Source: Limnoraphis robusta CS-951
GTDB lineage: Bacteria > Cyanobacteriota > Cyanobacteriia > Cyanobacteriales > Microcoleaceae
Assembly: GCF_000972705.2 (NCBI RefSeq)
Contig: NZ_LATL02000276.1
Coordinates: forward strand, 1-27,892
Length of the DNA stretch: 27,892 nt
Reading direction: 5' to 3'
Shown here: in pieces, positions 8,319-16,973 of the stretch
How positions within the stretch are numbered: the first letter of the stretch is position 1
Layout: each line of letters starts with the position of its first letter
Made by a program: the position numbers and the translations under genes
The notes under the pieces: generated by a model
Databases searched by the model: none
What the model was told of the DNA's origin: nothing
The model's input: only the letters and a program-made list of their open reading frames with translations

Positions 8319-9620
8319 CTAGCGGGGGAAAATCGACTGTTCTGTTTCAGGATCAAACAAGTGAATTTGGTCAATCGTGATGGCGATCCAAATCTTCTCT
8401 CCCAGACTCACTTTCACCTCCCCCGGAACTCGCAATTGTAGGGGAGAAAAAGCAGTCTCTTCTCGGGAATCCAGACGAACCGATAACAGCGTTTCATGTC
8501 CTAAAATCTCAATTCGTTCGATCTGAACAGGTAGATTTTTCGGGGCGGCGCAACTGATTTTCAAATGTTCAGGTCGCACTCCCAAAATTAACGATTGACC
8601 CTCAAAAGCTTTAAGATTAAATCCCCAACGCTCCGGTAAAGTCAGACGAAACAAAGGATGCACAATCAACAATGGGGCTGAAAACTGAACCCTTAAAAAA
8701 TTCATCGGCGGAGAACCAATAAATTCGGCAACAAATCGATTCGCCGGACGATGATATAACTCTAGAGGTTTTGCCACCTGTTGAATTTGTCCTCGGTTCA
8801 TCACCGCAATTCGAGAACCCATCGTCATCGCTTCCGTTTGATCGTGAGTCACATAAATCGTCGTCGTCCCTAATTGACGCTGCAACTCGACAATTTGAGC
8901 GCGAGTTTCCGTCCGCAGTTTAGCATCCAAATTAGACAACGGTTCATCCATCAAAAAAACCTGGGGATTACGCGCCATCGCCCGTCCTAAAGCCACCCGT
9001 TGCTTTTGACCGCCCGAAAGTTGTTTCGGGTATCGCTCCAAAAGGGATTCAATCTGCAATAATCGAGCCACCGCCAACACTTGAGCCGCTATCGCCTTTT
9101 CACGCGCCGAAAGATAACGTAAACGGGGTTTAAGCGATCGCGTCATCGCCCCTAATAAATCCTCACCGAGCGATCGCAAAATCACCGGAAAATCCTCGGT
9201 TAAATTAACAGGTTGTTTGTCTTCAACGAACTCGTCGCTCATCCGTCGCAGTCCAAAGGCTAAATTATCATAAACCTTCAAATGAGGATAAAGCGCGTAA
9301 TTTTGGAAAACCATCGCAATATCTCGAGCTTTTGGCGGCAAATCATTCACCAAAGTTTCTTTGATCCAAATATTGCCACCCGTGAGAGATTCTAACCCCG
9401 CAATCAACCGTAATAACGTGCTTTTTCCACAACCAGACGGCCCCACCAACACCATAAACTCACCATCATGCACCGTCAAGTTAATCCGCCGCAAAACCGT
9501 CTGAGGAGACATTAAAACCTCACGGGGTTGAGGTTCTCGCTCATCAACGTCGCTCCTGTGTTGCACCGAGACAGAAGGAGAAAACGTTTTATAAATATTT
9601 TCTAAGACAACCTGCGCCAT
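8319..9620 (-). CDS. ABC transporter ATP-binding protein, CUT1/MalK-UgpC type, with two insertions
   Basis: A 433-residue ATPase likely to power uptake of a carbohydrate or compatible solute. All nucleotide-site motifs are intact: Walker A GPSGCGKST (60-68), Q-loop Gln106 in MVFQNYALYPH, signature LSGGQ (201-205), Walker B VFLMDEP with Glu226, D-loop SNLDAK, and switch His259 in VTHDQ. A TOBE-type regulatory domain fills residues about 300-433. Compared with MalK (about 370 residues) there is an insertion at roughly 14-40 (charged, HRSDVDEREPQPRE) and another of about 40 residues between the Q-loop and the signature (around 128-175). The second lies in the helical subdomain that contacts the permease coupling helix. 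No permease or binding-protein gene is adjacent, so this is an orphan ATPase that may serve one or more distant transporters. Start ATG 9620 fits the family N-terminus. Confidence 0.88.
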   Translation of the reverse strand: MAQVVLENIYKTFSPSVSVQHRSDVDEREPQPREVLMSPQTVLRRINLTVHDGEFMVLVGPSGCGKSTLLRLIAGLESLTGGNIWIKETLVNDLPPKARDIAMVFQNYALYPHLKVYDNLAFGLRRMSDEFVEDKQPVNLTEDFPVILRSLGEDLLGAMTRSLKPRLRYLSAREKAIAAQVLAVARLLQIESLLERYPKQLSGGQKQRVALGRAMARNPQVFLMDEPLSNLDAKLRTETRAQIVELQRQLGTTTIYVTHDQTEAMTMGSRIAVMNRGQIQQVAKPLELYHRPANRFVAEFIGSPPMNFLRVQFSAPLLIVHPLFRLTLPERWGFNLKAFEGQSLILGVRPEHLKISCAAPKNLPVQIERIEILGHETLLSVRLDSREETAFSPLQLRVPGEVKVSLGEKIWIAITIDQIHLFDPETEQSIFPR

Positions 9621-9677
9621 CTGTTAAACACCCACAGCCTTTACAGTGATCAGTTATGCAGTAATCAGTGAGCGTAG

Positions 9678-9732
9678 GGGCGGGTTCCACCAAAATCTAT
9701 GTTTGCCACAAATAACTGACATAAACCCGCCC
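9678..9732. repeat. Inverted repeat GGGCGGGTT ... AACCCGCCC
   Basis: A perfect 9-base inverted repeat (9678-9686 and 9724-9732) encloses 37 bases in the spacer between the gyrase-like gene and the ABC ATPase. Motifs such as GATCAGTTATGCAGTAATCAG next to it suggest a degenerate dispersed repeat. It could fold as an RNA hairpin between the two co-oriented genes, but no T tract follows it. Confidence 0.5.
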
Positions 9733-9798
9733 TTAACAGTTATTAGTCATTTTGTCTCTGGCCTCTTAGCTGTTTTGAGATCTGCTGCAATTGAACAA

Positions 9799-12357
9799 TT
9801 AACCCATCACTCCAGAACGAACCCCAATAATTTTTTCTCCCGAATTCAATTCAAATAAGCGATCGCCCATTGCATCTTGATCTTGAAGCCTGAGTTCATT
9901 GATCGCAAAACGCAAAACACGATTTTCATTGGTCAACAAATAAGCCTGTTGATTGGGATTTACTGATACCATCCCGGCTAACGCATCCCTTTGACCCCTA
10001 AACTGGAACATCTGAGTCCCAATAGAACCGCGAGTCGTTGGACGAACCCGTTCCATCGAGATCCGTTTAGCAAACCCCAGTTGCGAAACCAATAATAAAC
10101 TCCCCTTCGCAGAAACAGTGACACAACTGACCAACTGTTCTTGTTTGCGTAAACGAGTAGCCTGGGAGCCTTGAGCGGTACGTCCCATCGTCGGTAACTG
10201 TTCATCATTAATCGGTAAACTCAATAATCGTCCTCCCGATGTCGCCAACACCACCCGTTCCCCTGGTCGAGTCAAATTGACATAACCCAGTTCATCTTGA
10301 TCCTTCAACTTGATAATTGTAATACCCCGATTGGTGAAATCCAGGAACTCCGACAGAGACAATCGCTTAATTTTCCCCTGTTGTGTTAGCAAAATTAAAT
10401 CCGTTTTGTCAGGATGTTCAGCCCAGATAAAAGGTGCCAAAATTAATTCTTGAAGACTGCGAAATCCATCTTTAGTCGCCGAGGTTGGGAGTAACGTAAT
10501 TAATGGCGTTCCCCGTGAACGATTAGAAGTCGTGGGAATTTCACCAACATTGAGCGGATAAGCCTTCCCGGTGCGAGTCAGAATGGCTAAATTTTGACCT
10601 GTTGTGGTCAAATAGCTGCTGACAATAAAATCATCATTTTCCTCAACGGTGACATCAGACGTATCCGTTTTACTGCGGCTTTTAGAGTCTACGGTTTTCG
10701 CAGGTAGACGTCGTACATAACCGCGATGGGTAAATTCCAGAACAGTTTCTTCCTCGGCCGGGGCGAGGGGTTGTAAAATTTCCGTAGAAGGACGAGTTTT
10801 AGATTTAGACGGTTGAGTACGAGTGCTGCTCTGGGGTTGTTCTTGTTGATCTTCAGCATCTTGAACAATAATGCGAGTTCGTCGGGGATCGTTGTATTTC
10901 CGCTTGAGCGATCGCAATTCTTTTTTCAACGATTTCAGGAGTTCAGGACGTTCATCGAGTAACCGTCGCAATTGTCGAATTTGTTCGCTGAGTTCATCAA
11001 ACTCATCCTGTAACTTTTGTCGTTCCAAACCCGTTAAGCGTCGCATCGGCATCGCTAAAATCGCATCCGCTTGGGCTTCACTCATCTGTAAATCACGTTC
11101 GAGGTTGATTTTTGCGGTTCCACCATCGGGAGCATTTCGCAAAATATCAACCACTGCGTCTAAATTTCCCAAGGCATTCAGCAAACCCTCAACGATGTGA
11201 CAACGGCGAACAGAGGCATCTAACTCGTGAGTATACTGACGAATGAGGGTGTGTTCGCGAAAATTGAGGAATTCTTGTAAAATTTGTTTGAGGCTCAACT
11301 GGCGGGGTTGTCCGTCTACCAACGCCAGAAAAATCGCCCCAAATTTTGACATCAATTCTGTTTGTTGGTAGAGGTGGTGTAAGACCACTTGGGGAGAGGC
11401 TTCCCGCTTCAGTTCAATCACGACTCGAATGCCATCGCGATCGCTCTCATCGCGGATATCAGAAATCCCTTCCAAGCGTCCGGCATTCACCAAGCTTGCC
11501 ATTTTCTCAATCCAACTGGCTTTATTCACCTGAAAGGGTAATTCAGTCACCACAATCGCTGTTTTAGTGCGACGTCGTTGAGCGGTAGGCACCTGTTCAA
11601 TTTTTGCCACCCCCCGGATCACAATACTGCCCCGTCCCTGGCTGTAGGCTTCTACAATGCCCTCTGTGCTAACAATTTCGCCGCCCGTCGGAAAGTCAGG
11701 AGCCGGAATAATCGACCTCAATTCTTGATCCGGAAGATCAGGATGATCAATTAAAGCCACCAAACCATCAACCACTTCACCCAAATTGTGGGGGGGAATA
11801 TTCGTTGCCATTCCCACCGCAATTCCCGAACTGCCGTTGAGGAGTAAGAAAGGCAACTGAGCGGGTAAAACCGTCGGTTCTTGTTGGGAGTTGTCAAAAT
11901 TACTGATAAAATCAACTGTCGCTTCCCCGACTTGGGTTAGTAAGCCTTCATTTCCAATGGGTGCGAGGCGAGTTTCCGTGTAACGCATCGCCGCAGGGGG
12001 ATCATTATCCACAGATCCAAAATTGCCATGTCCAGCCAGTAGAGGATAACGACTGGAAAACTCTTGCACCAATCGGACTAAGGCATCGTACACCGATTGA
12101 TCGCCGTGAGGATGGTATTTACCCAAAACATCTCCCACGACTCTGGCACATTTACGATAGGGGCGATCCGGTGTCAAACCCAACTCGTGCATGGCGTACA
12201 AAATTCGGCGGTGAACAGGTTTCAATCCATCGCGGACATCCGGCAACGCTCGCCCCACGATCACACTCATGGCGTATTCGAGATACGACTGTTGCATCTC
12301 AGTATGGAGGGGAGTGGGGATTACTTGCCCGGAGAGTAGGTTTAATTGTCTAGCCAT
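9799..12357 (-). CDS. gyrA: Type IIA topoisomerase A subunit (GyrA/ParC family), without GyrA box
   Basis: An 852-residue protein from ATG 12357; an in-frame TTG four codons upstream is less likely. It is the DNA-cleaving subunit of gyrase or topoisomerase IV. The N-terminal catalytic core contains the quinolone-pocket segment [15 protein letters not shown] (81-95) and the catalytic tyrosine Tyr126 in [10 protein letters not shown] coiled-coil tower follows (about 360-490), then a low-complexity linker (500-535) and a C-terminal six-bladed-type DNA-wrapping domain from about 540. At the place of the GyrA box (QRRGGKG in E. coli) there is instead [20 protein letters not shown], so the hallmark of supercoiling gyrase is missing. 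Many cyanobacteria carry two gyrA-like genes, and this looks like the more divergent one. GyrA versus ParC cannot be settled here; no B subunit is nearby. Confidence 0.85.
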   Translation of the reverse strand: MARQLNLLSGQVIPTPLHTEMQQSYLEYAMSVIVGRALPDVRDGLKPVHRRILYAMHELGLTPDRPYRKCARVVGDVLGKYHPHGDQSVYDALVRLVQEFSSRYPLLAGHGNFGSVDNDPPAAMRYTETRLAPIGNEGLLTQVGEATVDFISNFDNSQQEPTVLPAQLPFLLLNGSSGIAVGMATNIPPHNLGEVVDGLVALIDHPDLPDQELRSIIPAPDFPTGGEIVSTEGIVEAYSQGRGSIVIRGVAKIEQVPTAQRRRTKTAIVVTELPFQVNKASWIEKMASLVNAGRLEGISDIRDESDRDGIRVVIELKREASPQVVLHHLYQQTELMSKFGAIFLALVDGQPRQLSLKQILQEFLNFREHTLIRQYTHELDASVRRCHIVEGLLNALGNLDAVVDILRNAPDGGTAKINLERDLQMSEAQADAILAMPMRRLTGLERQKLQDEFDELSEQIRQLRRLLDERPELLKSLKKELRSLKRKYNDPRRTRIIVQDAEDQQEQPQSSTRTQPSKSKTRPSTEILQPLAPAEEETVLEFTHRGYVRRLPAKTVDSKSRSKTDTSDVTVEENDDFIVSSYLTTTGQNLAILTRTGKAYPLNVGEIPTTSNRSRGTPLITLLPTSATKDGFRSLQELILAPFIWAEHPDKTDLILLTQQGKIKRLSLSEFLDFTNRGITIIKLKDQDELGYVNLTRPGERVVLATSGGRLLSLPINDEQLPTMGRTAQGSQATRLRKQEQLVSCVTVSAKGSLLLVSQLGFAKRISMERVRPTTRGSIGTQMFQFRGQRDALAGMVSVNPNQQAYLLTNENRVLRFAINELRLQDQDAMGDRLFELNSGEKIIGVRSGVMG

Positions 12358-12369
12358 GAGGAAGATCAA

Positions 12370-13007
12370 GTTGAGAGTTTAGCGTTGGTAGAGACTTGCT
12401 ATAGAGCGCGTCTAGACACAAATTGAATTCAAAGAAGGGATTGAAGACTGAATGCTTACAGCACTCTGTTTCCCTATTATGGAGTCTGGACATCGAGATC
12501 TGAAAATTTCAGCTCACCAATCAAGTTAGCTTAGGGGTTCAGACTGATGATCAATTGGAGGTTAGAGAAGTTGAAAACGCCGATCACATTTTGAGATCCG
12601 ATACGGTTGCTGAAAATCTTTTCAGCCACTTGAAGCATTTTTCGTTAGACTGTTCAGGGTTAATCCTGTCAGTGATCACAGTCCGGTTGTGCGATCTGAC
12701 TAGCCCCCATTCGGGGTTAAGAACTGACCGTTGAGACTGGATCAAGTTGGCTTGCGCAGTGGAAAACGACTGGGGACAATTCGTTTTGTCAGATCAAGTC
12801 GTTTACTCTAAGATCAAGCAAGACCTAAAGTGCTGTCAACTATCATGTCAAAAATTTGGAAGGGGTTCGCCCTGTCCTGTAGATCTAAAATAATCGCCTG
12901 ATCACTCAACTAAGGCGGCTTAAAGGTCACAGTCAACCCAGATAAGAGCGAAATTCTCAATTGATTTTGAGGTTAAACTGTTCTTCTTTGTTCCAAAAGG
13001 ACATAAT
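12370..13007. other. Long divergent intergenic region with hairpins and GATCAAG repeats
   Basis: About 640 bases separate the topoisomerase gene from the receiver gene. There is no convincing coding frame. The region contains a perfect hairpin GCTGAAAATCTTTTCAGC (12609-12626), a stem AAAACGA/TCGTTTT (12763-12769 and 12781-12787), a small hairpin around AGCCCCCATTCGGGGTT (about 12702-12718), and the heptamer GATCAAG at 12740, 12792 and 12812. It may hold a long structured leader for the receiver gene, an unannotated small RNA, or both; nothing is recognised as a known riboswitch. Confidence 0.45.
12609..12626. repeat. Perfect short inverted repeat in the divergent spacer
   Basis: GCTGAAAATCTTTTCAGC is self-complementary over eight bases per arm with a two-base centre. 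It is followed 12 bases later by a run of five T residues (within GCATTTTTCG). It could be an operator or the hairpin of a small RNA. Confidence 0.5.
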
Positions 13008-13463
13008 ATGATGGCACATCATTCATTTATCGGAGAGTTTGTCCACCGGGAGACTCAGATGAAGACCGTTCTGATTGTAGAAGACGATCCGGTTAATGCC
13101 CGTGTTTTTTCTAAAATCCTGACTAAACGGGGCGGGCTGGCTGTTAAGCATACAGAAAACGTTGACGAGGTAATAAAAATAGCTAAATCTGGAGAGGCTG
13201 ACTTGATCTTGATGGATGTGTCTCTGGCCCGCAGTGTTTATGAAGGCAAGGCGGTGGATGGGATTAAAATTACTCAATTGCTCAAAGATGATCCGCAAAC
13301 CGCCAAGCTGCCGATCATTCTGGTCACGGCTCATGCGATGGCCGGCGATCGCGAAGATTTCCTGGCTCAAAGCGGTGCTGATGATTATATCTCTAAGCCT
13401 GTGATTGATCACCAGAAATTCGTCGATAAAATTAAGTCACTCTTAATTGCCGATGAAGATTGA
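13008..13463 (+). CDS. Single-domain response regulator (CheY/DivK-like receiver)
   Basis: A 151-residue protein that consists of one receiver domain with a short N-terminal extension of 17 residues. The phosphorylation site is complete: acidic pair Glu25-Asp26-Asp27 in VLIVEDDPVN, phospho-acceptor Asp70 in LILMDVSL, Thr107 in ILVTAHA and Lys130 in YISKPV. There is no output domain, so it probably acts by protein contact or as a shuttle in a phosphorelay. The start at 13008 is supported by AAAAGGA six bases upstream; an inner ATG at 13059 (MKTVLIVEDD) would give the bare domain. It stands apart from the kinases downstream, which are on the other strand, but they are the nearest potential partners. 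Partner identity is inference. Confidence 0.92.
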   Translation: MMAHHSFIGEFVHRETQMKTVLIVEDDPVNARVFSKILTKRGGLAVKHTENVDEVIKIAKSGEADLILMDVSLARSVYEGKAVDGIKITQLLKDDPQTAKLPIILVTAHAMAGDREDFLAQSGADDYISKPVIDHQKFVDKIKSLLIADED

Positions 13464-13485
13464 GTCATAAACAATTCACCTGCGG

Positions 13486-13505
13486 CCTGGTGTCCCCAGG
13501 GTTTT
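13486..13505 (+). terminator. Possible weak terminator after the receiver gene
   Basis: CCTGG (13486-13490) and CCAGG (13496-13500) form a 5-bp stem and are followed by GTTTT. The stem is short. A second hairpin, GTGAACAGCC-ATCA-GGCTGTTTCAC (13531-13555), lies further on and has a one-base bulge and no T run; either may stop transcription between the convergent receiver and TPR genes. Confidence 0.4.
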
Positions 13506-13613
13506 GCTCTCGAGCAATGCTGATATCTCTGTGAACAGCCATCAGGCTGTTTCACAAGAGGTTTAATTGGCAGACTCGCCGTTTGCTGGAATTTTCCGAT
13601 GCCGATCGCCTTG

Positions 13614-14555
13614 CTATTGGGGAGGCACAGATGTAGGTGAATCTTTGAGTTGGGCTATCGTTTTTTGCATCTGAGGAGTACCAAGAAACTTCTGAGTATC
13701 ATTGAGTAAGCGATCACCCCAAAGATTTTCCTTGAGAAATTCTAGATCCGCATAGCGAGCATCTAGTTGCAGAGCGGTTTGTCCCATTGCTAAACCTTCC
13801 TGCTGTTTTCCTTGAGTATACATTGCCACTGCCATCGCCAGCAGGGGTTCTGCTGCTTTTTCATCGATGGAAATTGCTTGCTGCCATTTCTCAATTGCCC
13901 CTTTGATGTCTCCCATCTCGTAGCGGACTAGGCCAACATTATTAATTGCTGGCCAAAGATTTTTTTCCTGAGCAAATGCTTTTTCATACTGGGCGATCGC
14001 TTCTGGGTAGCGACCTAAGCGATAATAAGCATTGCCTAAATCAAATAAAGCTCCCGGAACATCAGAACGAACTTTTAAACCCGCTTCAATTTGATCAACT
14101 GCTTTTTGATAGTCCCCTTGACGAAAATAGGCTTCTCCCAAAACAAATCTAACGGGAGCATTTTCAGGATCGAGAGTTTGCGCTTGCTGGAGGGCTGCTA
14201 TTCCTTCGTCAATGCGCTCGACTTGAATATAGAGGCTACCGAGCAATGCCCAAGTCTGATAGCTCTTGGGAGCAAGCTGGGTGGCTAATTCGGCTCTGGG
14301 GAGAGCCAATTGATACTGCTGAAATCGAGTCAGTTGGGCTGCTTCTTCAATTAAGCCTAAGCCTGTTTGTTCGAGTTGTTCAGGGTTGAGTTGTAGGGTG
14401 TACGGGATCAGAGCTTGACTGTTGGCTGGACTGGCGACACTCCACAAACTGAGACTCATCAGTACGGAAATTAGGGAAGTCCGATTTGGCACGGCTTTGA
14501 AACAGATTTTGAATGTTTTCTTCTTATTCTTATACCATCTTAGAGAAATCCGCAA
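13614..14555 (-). CDS. Exported TPR-repeat protein
   Basis: Up to 313 residues from TTG 14555; a GTG at 14492 would give 292 residues with a tidier signal peptide (n-region PNRTS, hydrophobic core LISVLMSLSLWSVASPA, cleavage near ANSQA). Either way the protein is predicted to be exported to the periplasm or thylakoid lumen. The mature part is made of about six tetratricopeptide repeats between residues 66 and 270, for example ALFDLGNAYYRLGRYPEAIA and AINNVGLVRYEMGDIKGAIE, and ends in a Pro/Ser-rich tail. TPR proteins are scaffolds; no enzyme domain is visible. It lies 20 bases downstream of the receiver-kinase gene on the same strand, so the two are probably co-transcribed. Start choice is uncertain since neither codon has a ribosome binding site. 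Confidence 0.8.
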   Translation of the reverse strand: MRISLRWYKNKKKTFKICFKAVPNRTSLISVLMSLSLWSVASPANSQALIPYTLQLNPEQLEQTGLGLIEEAAQLTRFQQYQLALPRAELATQLAPKSYQTWALLGSLYIQVERIDEGIAALQQAQTLDPENAPVRFVLGEAYFRQGDYQKAVDQIEAGLKVRSDVPGALFDLGNAYYRLGRYPEAIAQYEKAFAQEKNLWPAINNVGLVRYEMGDIKGAIEKWQQAISIDEKAAEPLLAMAVAMYTQGKQQEGLAMGQTALQLDARYADLEFLKENLWGDRLLNDTQKFLGTPQMQKTIAQLKDSPTSVPPQ

Positions 14556-14575
14556 AATTTTGATGCTGTTTTGAC

Positions 14576-16066
14576 TTATTTATAGACATAAGGATTCGTC
14601 AGTTCTAGGATGACGTCAAATTGGAAATTTTCCACTAGATCTTTTAAAGCTTTGGCTAGGCTAGAATGCTCACTGGGGATTTTCTCAATCAACGATTGAA
14701 GTTGGCGATCGCTACATTGAGCCGCCGCGTAATAAAGTTCCTTGATCCAAGCTCCTGGCATCACGGCTAAACTTTGAGTACATAGGTTTTCTTGACCCTG
14801 ATATTTTTTCGAGGTCAATTCTGGAGCTGTATTTTCTCTTTTGCGATCAACTTTTACATTAATATCAAAACTCAAAATAGAGCCATTACCGACTCCCGAG
14901 TGAGCTATTAATTCTCCCCCCATTACTCTAATGAATTCGTGACAAATAGACCAATTTAAGTCGATAACATCATTGAAGTTAGCATTTAAAGTTGATTGGA
15001 ATGGGTTGAACAATAAACGAGAAATAAACTCATTCTTAATCTCTGAACCCGTATTTTCAACTTCAAAATGCAGGGTAATATTTTCTGAATTTTCATCCAA
15101 GACTAGAGTTGGAATTGCTCGTAATGTAATGATTCCTGTTTCGGTTAGTTTGATGGCATTACTAACAAGATGAAGCAAAATATGACGCAATTTAACGTCA
15201 TCTGCATAAATATATTGCGGTAAGTTAGAACTCCACTCCAAAATTAATTGTAAATTCTTCGCTTGAGCTTTAACTTCCAAGATCTCTTTAATAAAGCCGA
15301 GTAACCGATGTAAATCAAATTGACGCTCATTCAACGTCATTAAACTAGCTTCTAGTCTAGATATGGCGAGAATATCATTAATCAGAGTCAGCAGTTGTTC
15401 TCCACTCCGATGAACAATCTTAATATTTTTTCGGTGTTCTTCTTGTAGACTGGAATCGGCGGCTAAAAGTTGAGTAAAACCTAAAATGGAATTGAGTGGA
15501 GTTCTGAGTTCATGGCTCATAAAAGAGAAAAAATTACTTTTAGCTTGATTCGCCATTTCAGCAATTTTTTTGGCTTTTTCAAGTTCAGCCGTTCGCTCTA
15601 TTACTTTTTGTTCTAAACAGCTATTTAACTGATGCAAAGCTTTATTTTGTTCAGCTAGTTTTTGCTGTTGATAATAGCTTCTCAGGGCTTCTCTAACAGT
15701 TAAAATCAAATCATTTTCTTCCCAAGGCTTACTAATATATCGGTAAAGATTTGCATAGTTAACCGCTTTTCCCACATCTTCTACGCTGGCTTTCCCGGTG
15801 AGAAGAATTTGTAGGGTTTGAGGAGATCTTTGATAAACTTGAATTAATAAATCAACTCCCTTCATATCCGGCATGATTTGATCCGATATAATTAAGGGAA
15901 TATCTACTTTTTCTTCTTGTAATTCTGCAATAATTTCTAAGGCGATTTCAGCCGTTTCAGCAGCTTCGACTGCGTAACTTTTTCCAAATTTTCGCTTGAG
16001 TGTTTCTGCTAAACTTCTCAGTAAAAAAAGTTCATCATCTACACAAAGAATGGTCGGTGTTTGCAT
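14576..16066 (-). CDS. Receiver-histidine kinase protein with degenerate ATP-binding domain
   Basis: A 496-residue cytoplasmic protein. Residues 1-130 form a receiver domain (Asp10-Asp11, phospho-acceptor Asp62 in ISDQIMPD, Thr90, Lys113 in YISKPW) of the kind often seen in front of kinases or HD-GYP domains. A coiled linker (130-178) leads to a HisKA dimerisation domain with the phospho-accepting motif SHELRTP (His185). The HATPase domain keeps the N box Asn303 (HLVSNAIKLTETG), but the G1 box reads VENTGSEI (336-343) instead of VxDTGxGI, and the G2 box GxGLGL is replaced by DVIDLNWSI (366-374). ATP binding is therefore doubtful. The tail (about 440-496) resembles the conserved extension I recall after many cyanobacterial kinases. 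It may work as a phosphotransfer scaffold or pseudokinase. The TPR gene follows 20 bases downstream. Confidence 0.88.
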   Translation of the reverse strand: MQTPTILCVDDELFLLRSLAETLKRKFGKSYAVEAAETAEIALEIIAELQEEKVDIPLIISDQIMPDMKGVDLLIQVYQRSPQTLQILLTGKASVEDVGKAVNYANLYRYISKPWEENDLILTVREALRSYYQQQKLAEQNKALHQLNSCLEQKVIERTAELEKAKKIAEMANQAKSNFFSFMSHELRTPLNSILGFTQLLAADSSLQEEHRKNIKIVHRSGEQLLTLINDILAISRLEASLMTLNERQFDLHRLLGFIKEILEVKAQAKNLQLILEWSSNLPQYIYADDVKLRHILLHLVSNAIKLTETGIITLRAIPTLVLDENSENITLHFEVENTGSEIKNEFISRLLFNPFQSTLNANFNDVIDLNWSICHEFIRVMGGELIAHSGVGNGSILSFDINVKVDRKRENTAPELTSKKYQGQENLCTQSLAVMPGAWIKELYYAAAQCSDRQLQSLIEKIPSEHSSLAKALKDLVENFQFDVILELTNPYVYK

Positions 16067-16150
16067 CTATTTGCTTCAATTTAGATTCGCAAAAGTTGAT
16101 TGATTTTGAGAAGTAAATGTAAAAAAGCTCATTATTCTTTTTCCGGTATA

Positions 16151-16192
16151 TTCCTAGTTCAAACAATTTGGCAACCCTGTTCAAACTAGGAA
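16151..16192. repeat. Stem-loop TTCCTAGTT ... AACTAGGAA upstream of the receiver-kinase gene
   Basis: Perfect 9-base arms (16151-16159 and 16184-16192) enclose 24 bases, and the octamer GTTCAAAC is repeated directly within the element. It lies between the PEP-CTERM gene's stop and the receiver-kinase start. There is no T run on either side, so it is either a factor-independent structure of weak type or an operator. Confidence 0.45.
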
Positions 16193-16214
16193 CTCAACAG
16201 AGATTTCAATTCAG

Positions 16215-16973
16215 CTATTTTCTAGCTTTATTTTCGTCAAATCGGTGTTTCAGTCCTAAAACTCCCAAGGTCAACAAGCCCAATATTGAAGAGGGTTCAG
16301 GAATAGAACTAGCGGGAGTTGAATTGATATCAAATCCAACGATTTGAAAATCTAATCGAGAACGGGCTTGAGCTTGATTAGGATTGAGTTGATTCCAACT
16401 GATCCGAGCCGTTCCTGCTAAACTTGAAATCAAGGTATCACTTGTCCAAGCAAATCCATTCAAATCTGTTCCATTCTCTGGTGCCAAACTTTGGCTAAAA
16501 ATGCCCTGAACATCGATTCCATTCACCTGATTAACGGCAAGTTTAATCTCAGTTCCCGCTTCAACAAAACCTGTTTCGGTCTGAGCAACCGTTAACAGAG
16601 AAAAGCCTTCAAAGACAGTCTGAGAATGGGGTGATATCGAATAGGAAACTGGGTTAAGATTTTCCACCCCAAACGATGCAGTTATCCCATCCCAATTCAG
16701 AAACCAATTGACCTCAACCCCATTTTCCCAGTCCCAATAGATTTGACCTGTATTATCAGCTTGCGCTCCATTTGGCCCAATCGCCCATTCATAGTCTGCT
16801 CCTCCAAATACTCCAGCTCGTCCTTCTACTTTCCATCCCAGCGAAGTCCAGTCCGATGGAACAGAGGTTACAGGTTCAAGCTGTAGAGCGGTAGCGCTTT
16901 GAGTCAACCCGACATTCGCCAGAGTTAAACCCAAAGTTGCGGAGAGCGCGATGAATTTATTTTCAGTGATCAT
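16215..16973 (-). CDS. PEP-CTERM sorting-domain exported protein
   Basis: A 252-residue protein with a Sec signal peptide (hydrophobic run ALSATLGLTLANVGLTQSATA, cleavage near residue 29), an extracellular body, and a C-terminal PEP-CTERM signal: the motif SIPEPSS at 223-229, a hydrophobic helix LGLLTLGVLGL, and a basic end KHRFDENKARK. In the PEP-CTERM/exosortase system such proteins are cleaved and anchored or released at the cell surface, often linked to exopolysaccharide. The N-terminal half is rich in tryptophan (Trp42, 47, 63, 80, 82, 90, 94) and probably a beta-sandwich; I do not recognise a named domain. It lies between two signalling genes on the same strand, with gaps of 148 and 248 bases, so it is probably its own unit. 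Confidence 0.85.
   Translation of the reverse strand: MITENKFIALSATLGLTLANVGLTQSATALQLEPVTSVPSDWTSLGWKVEGRAGVFGGADYEWAIGPNGAQADNTGQIYWDWENGVEVNWFLNWDGITASFGVENLNPVSYSISPHSQTVFEGFSLLTVAQTETGFVEAGTEIKLAVNQVNGIDVQGIFSQSLAPENGTDLNGFAWTSDTLISSLAGTARISWNQLNPNQAQARSRLDFQIVGFDINSTPASSIPEPSSILGLLTLGVLGLKHRFDENKARK

Noticed and set aside
9678..9732. MITE or insertion-sequence end suggested by the inverted repeat
   Set aside because: There are no flanking target duplications that I can see, no transposase remnant, and the arms are only 9 bases. It is recorded as a repeat only.
11961..12353. 130-codon frame opposite the topoisomerase gene
   Set aside because: It is antisense to the highly conserved N-terminal catalytic core; its product resembles no family and is explained by codon bias of the real gene.
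13023..13412. 129-codon frame opposite the receiver gene
   Set aside because: It lies entirely inside a complete receiver domain with a good ribosome binding site on the other strand; a shadow frame.
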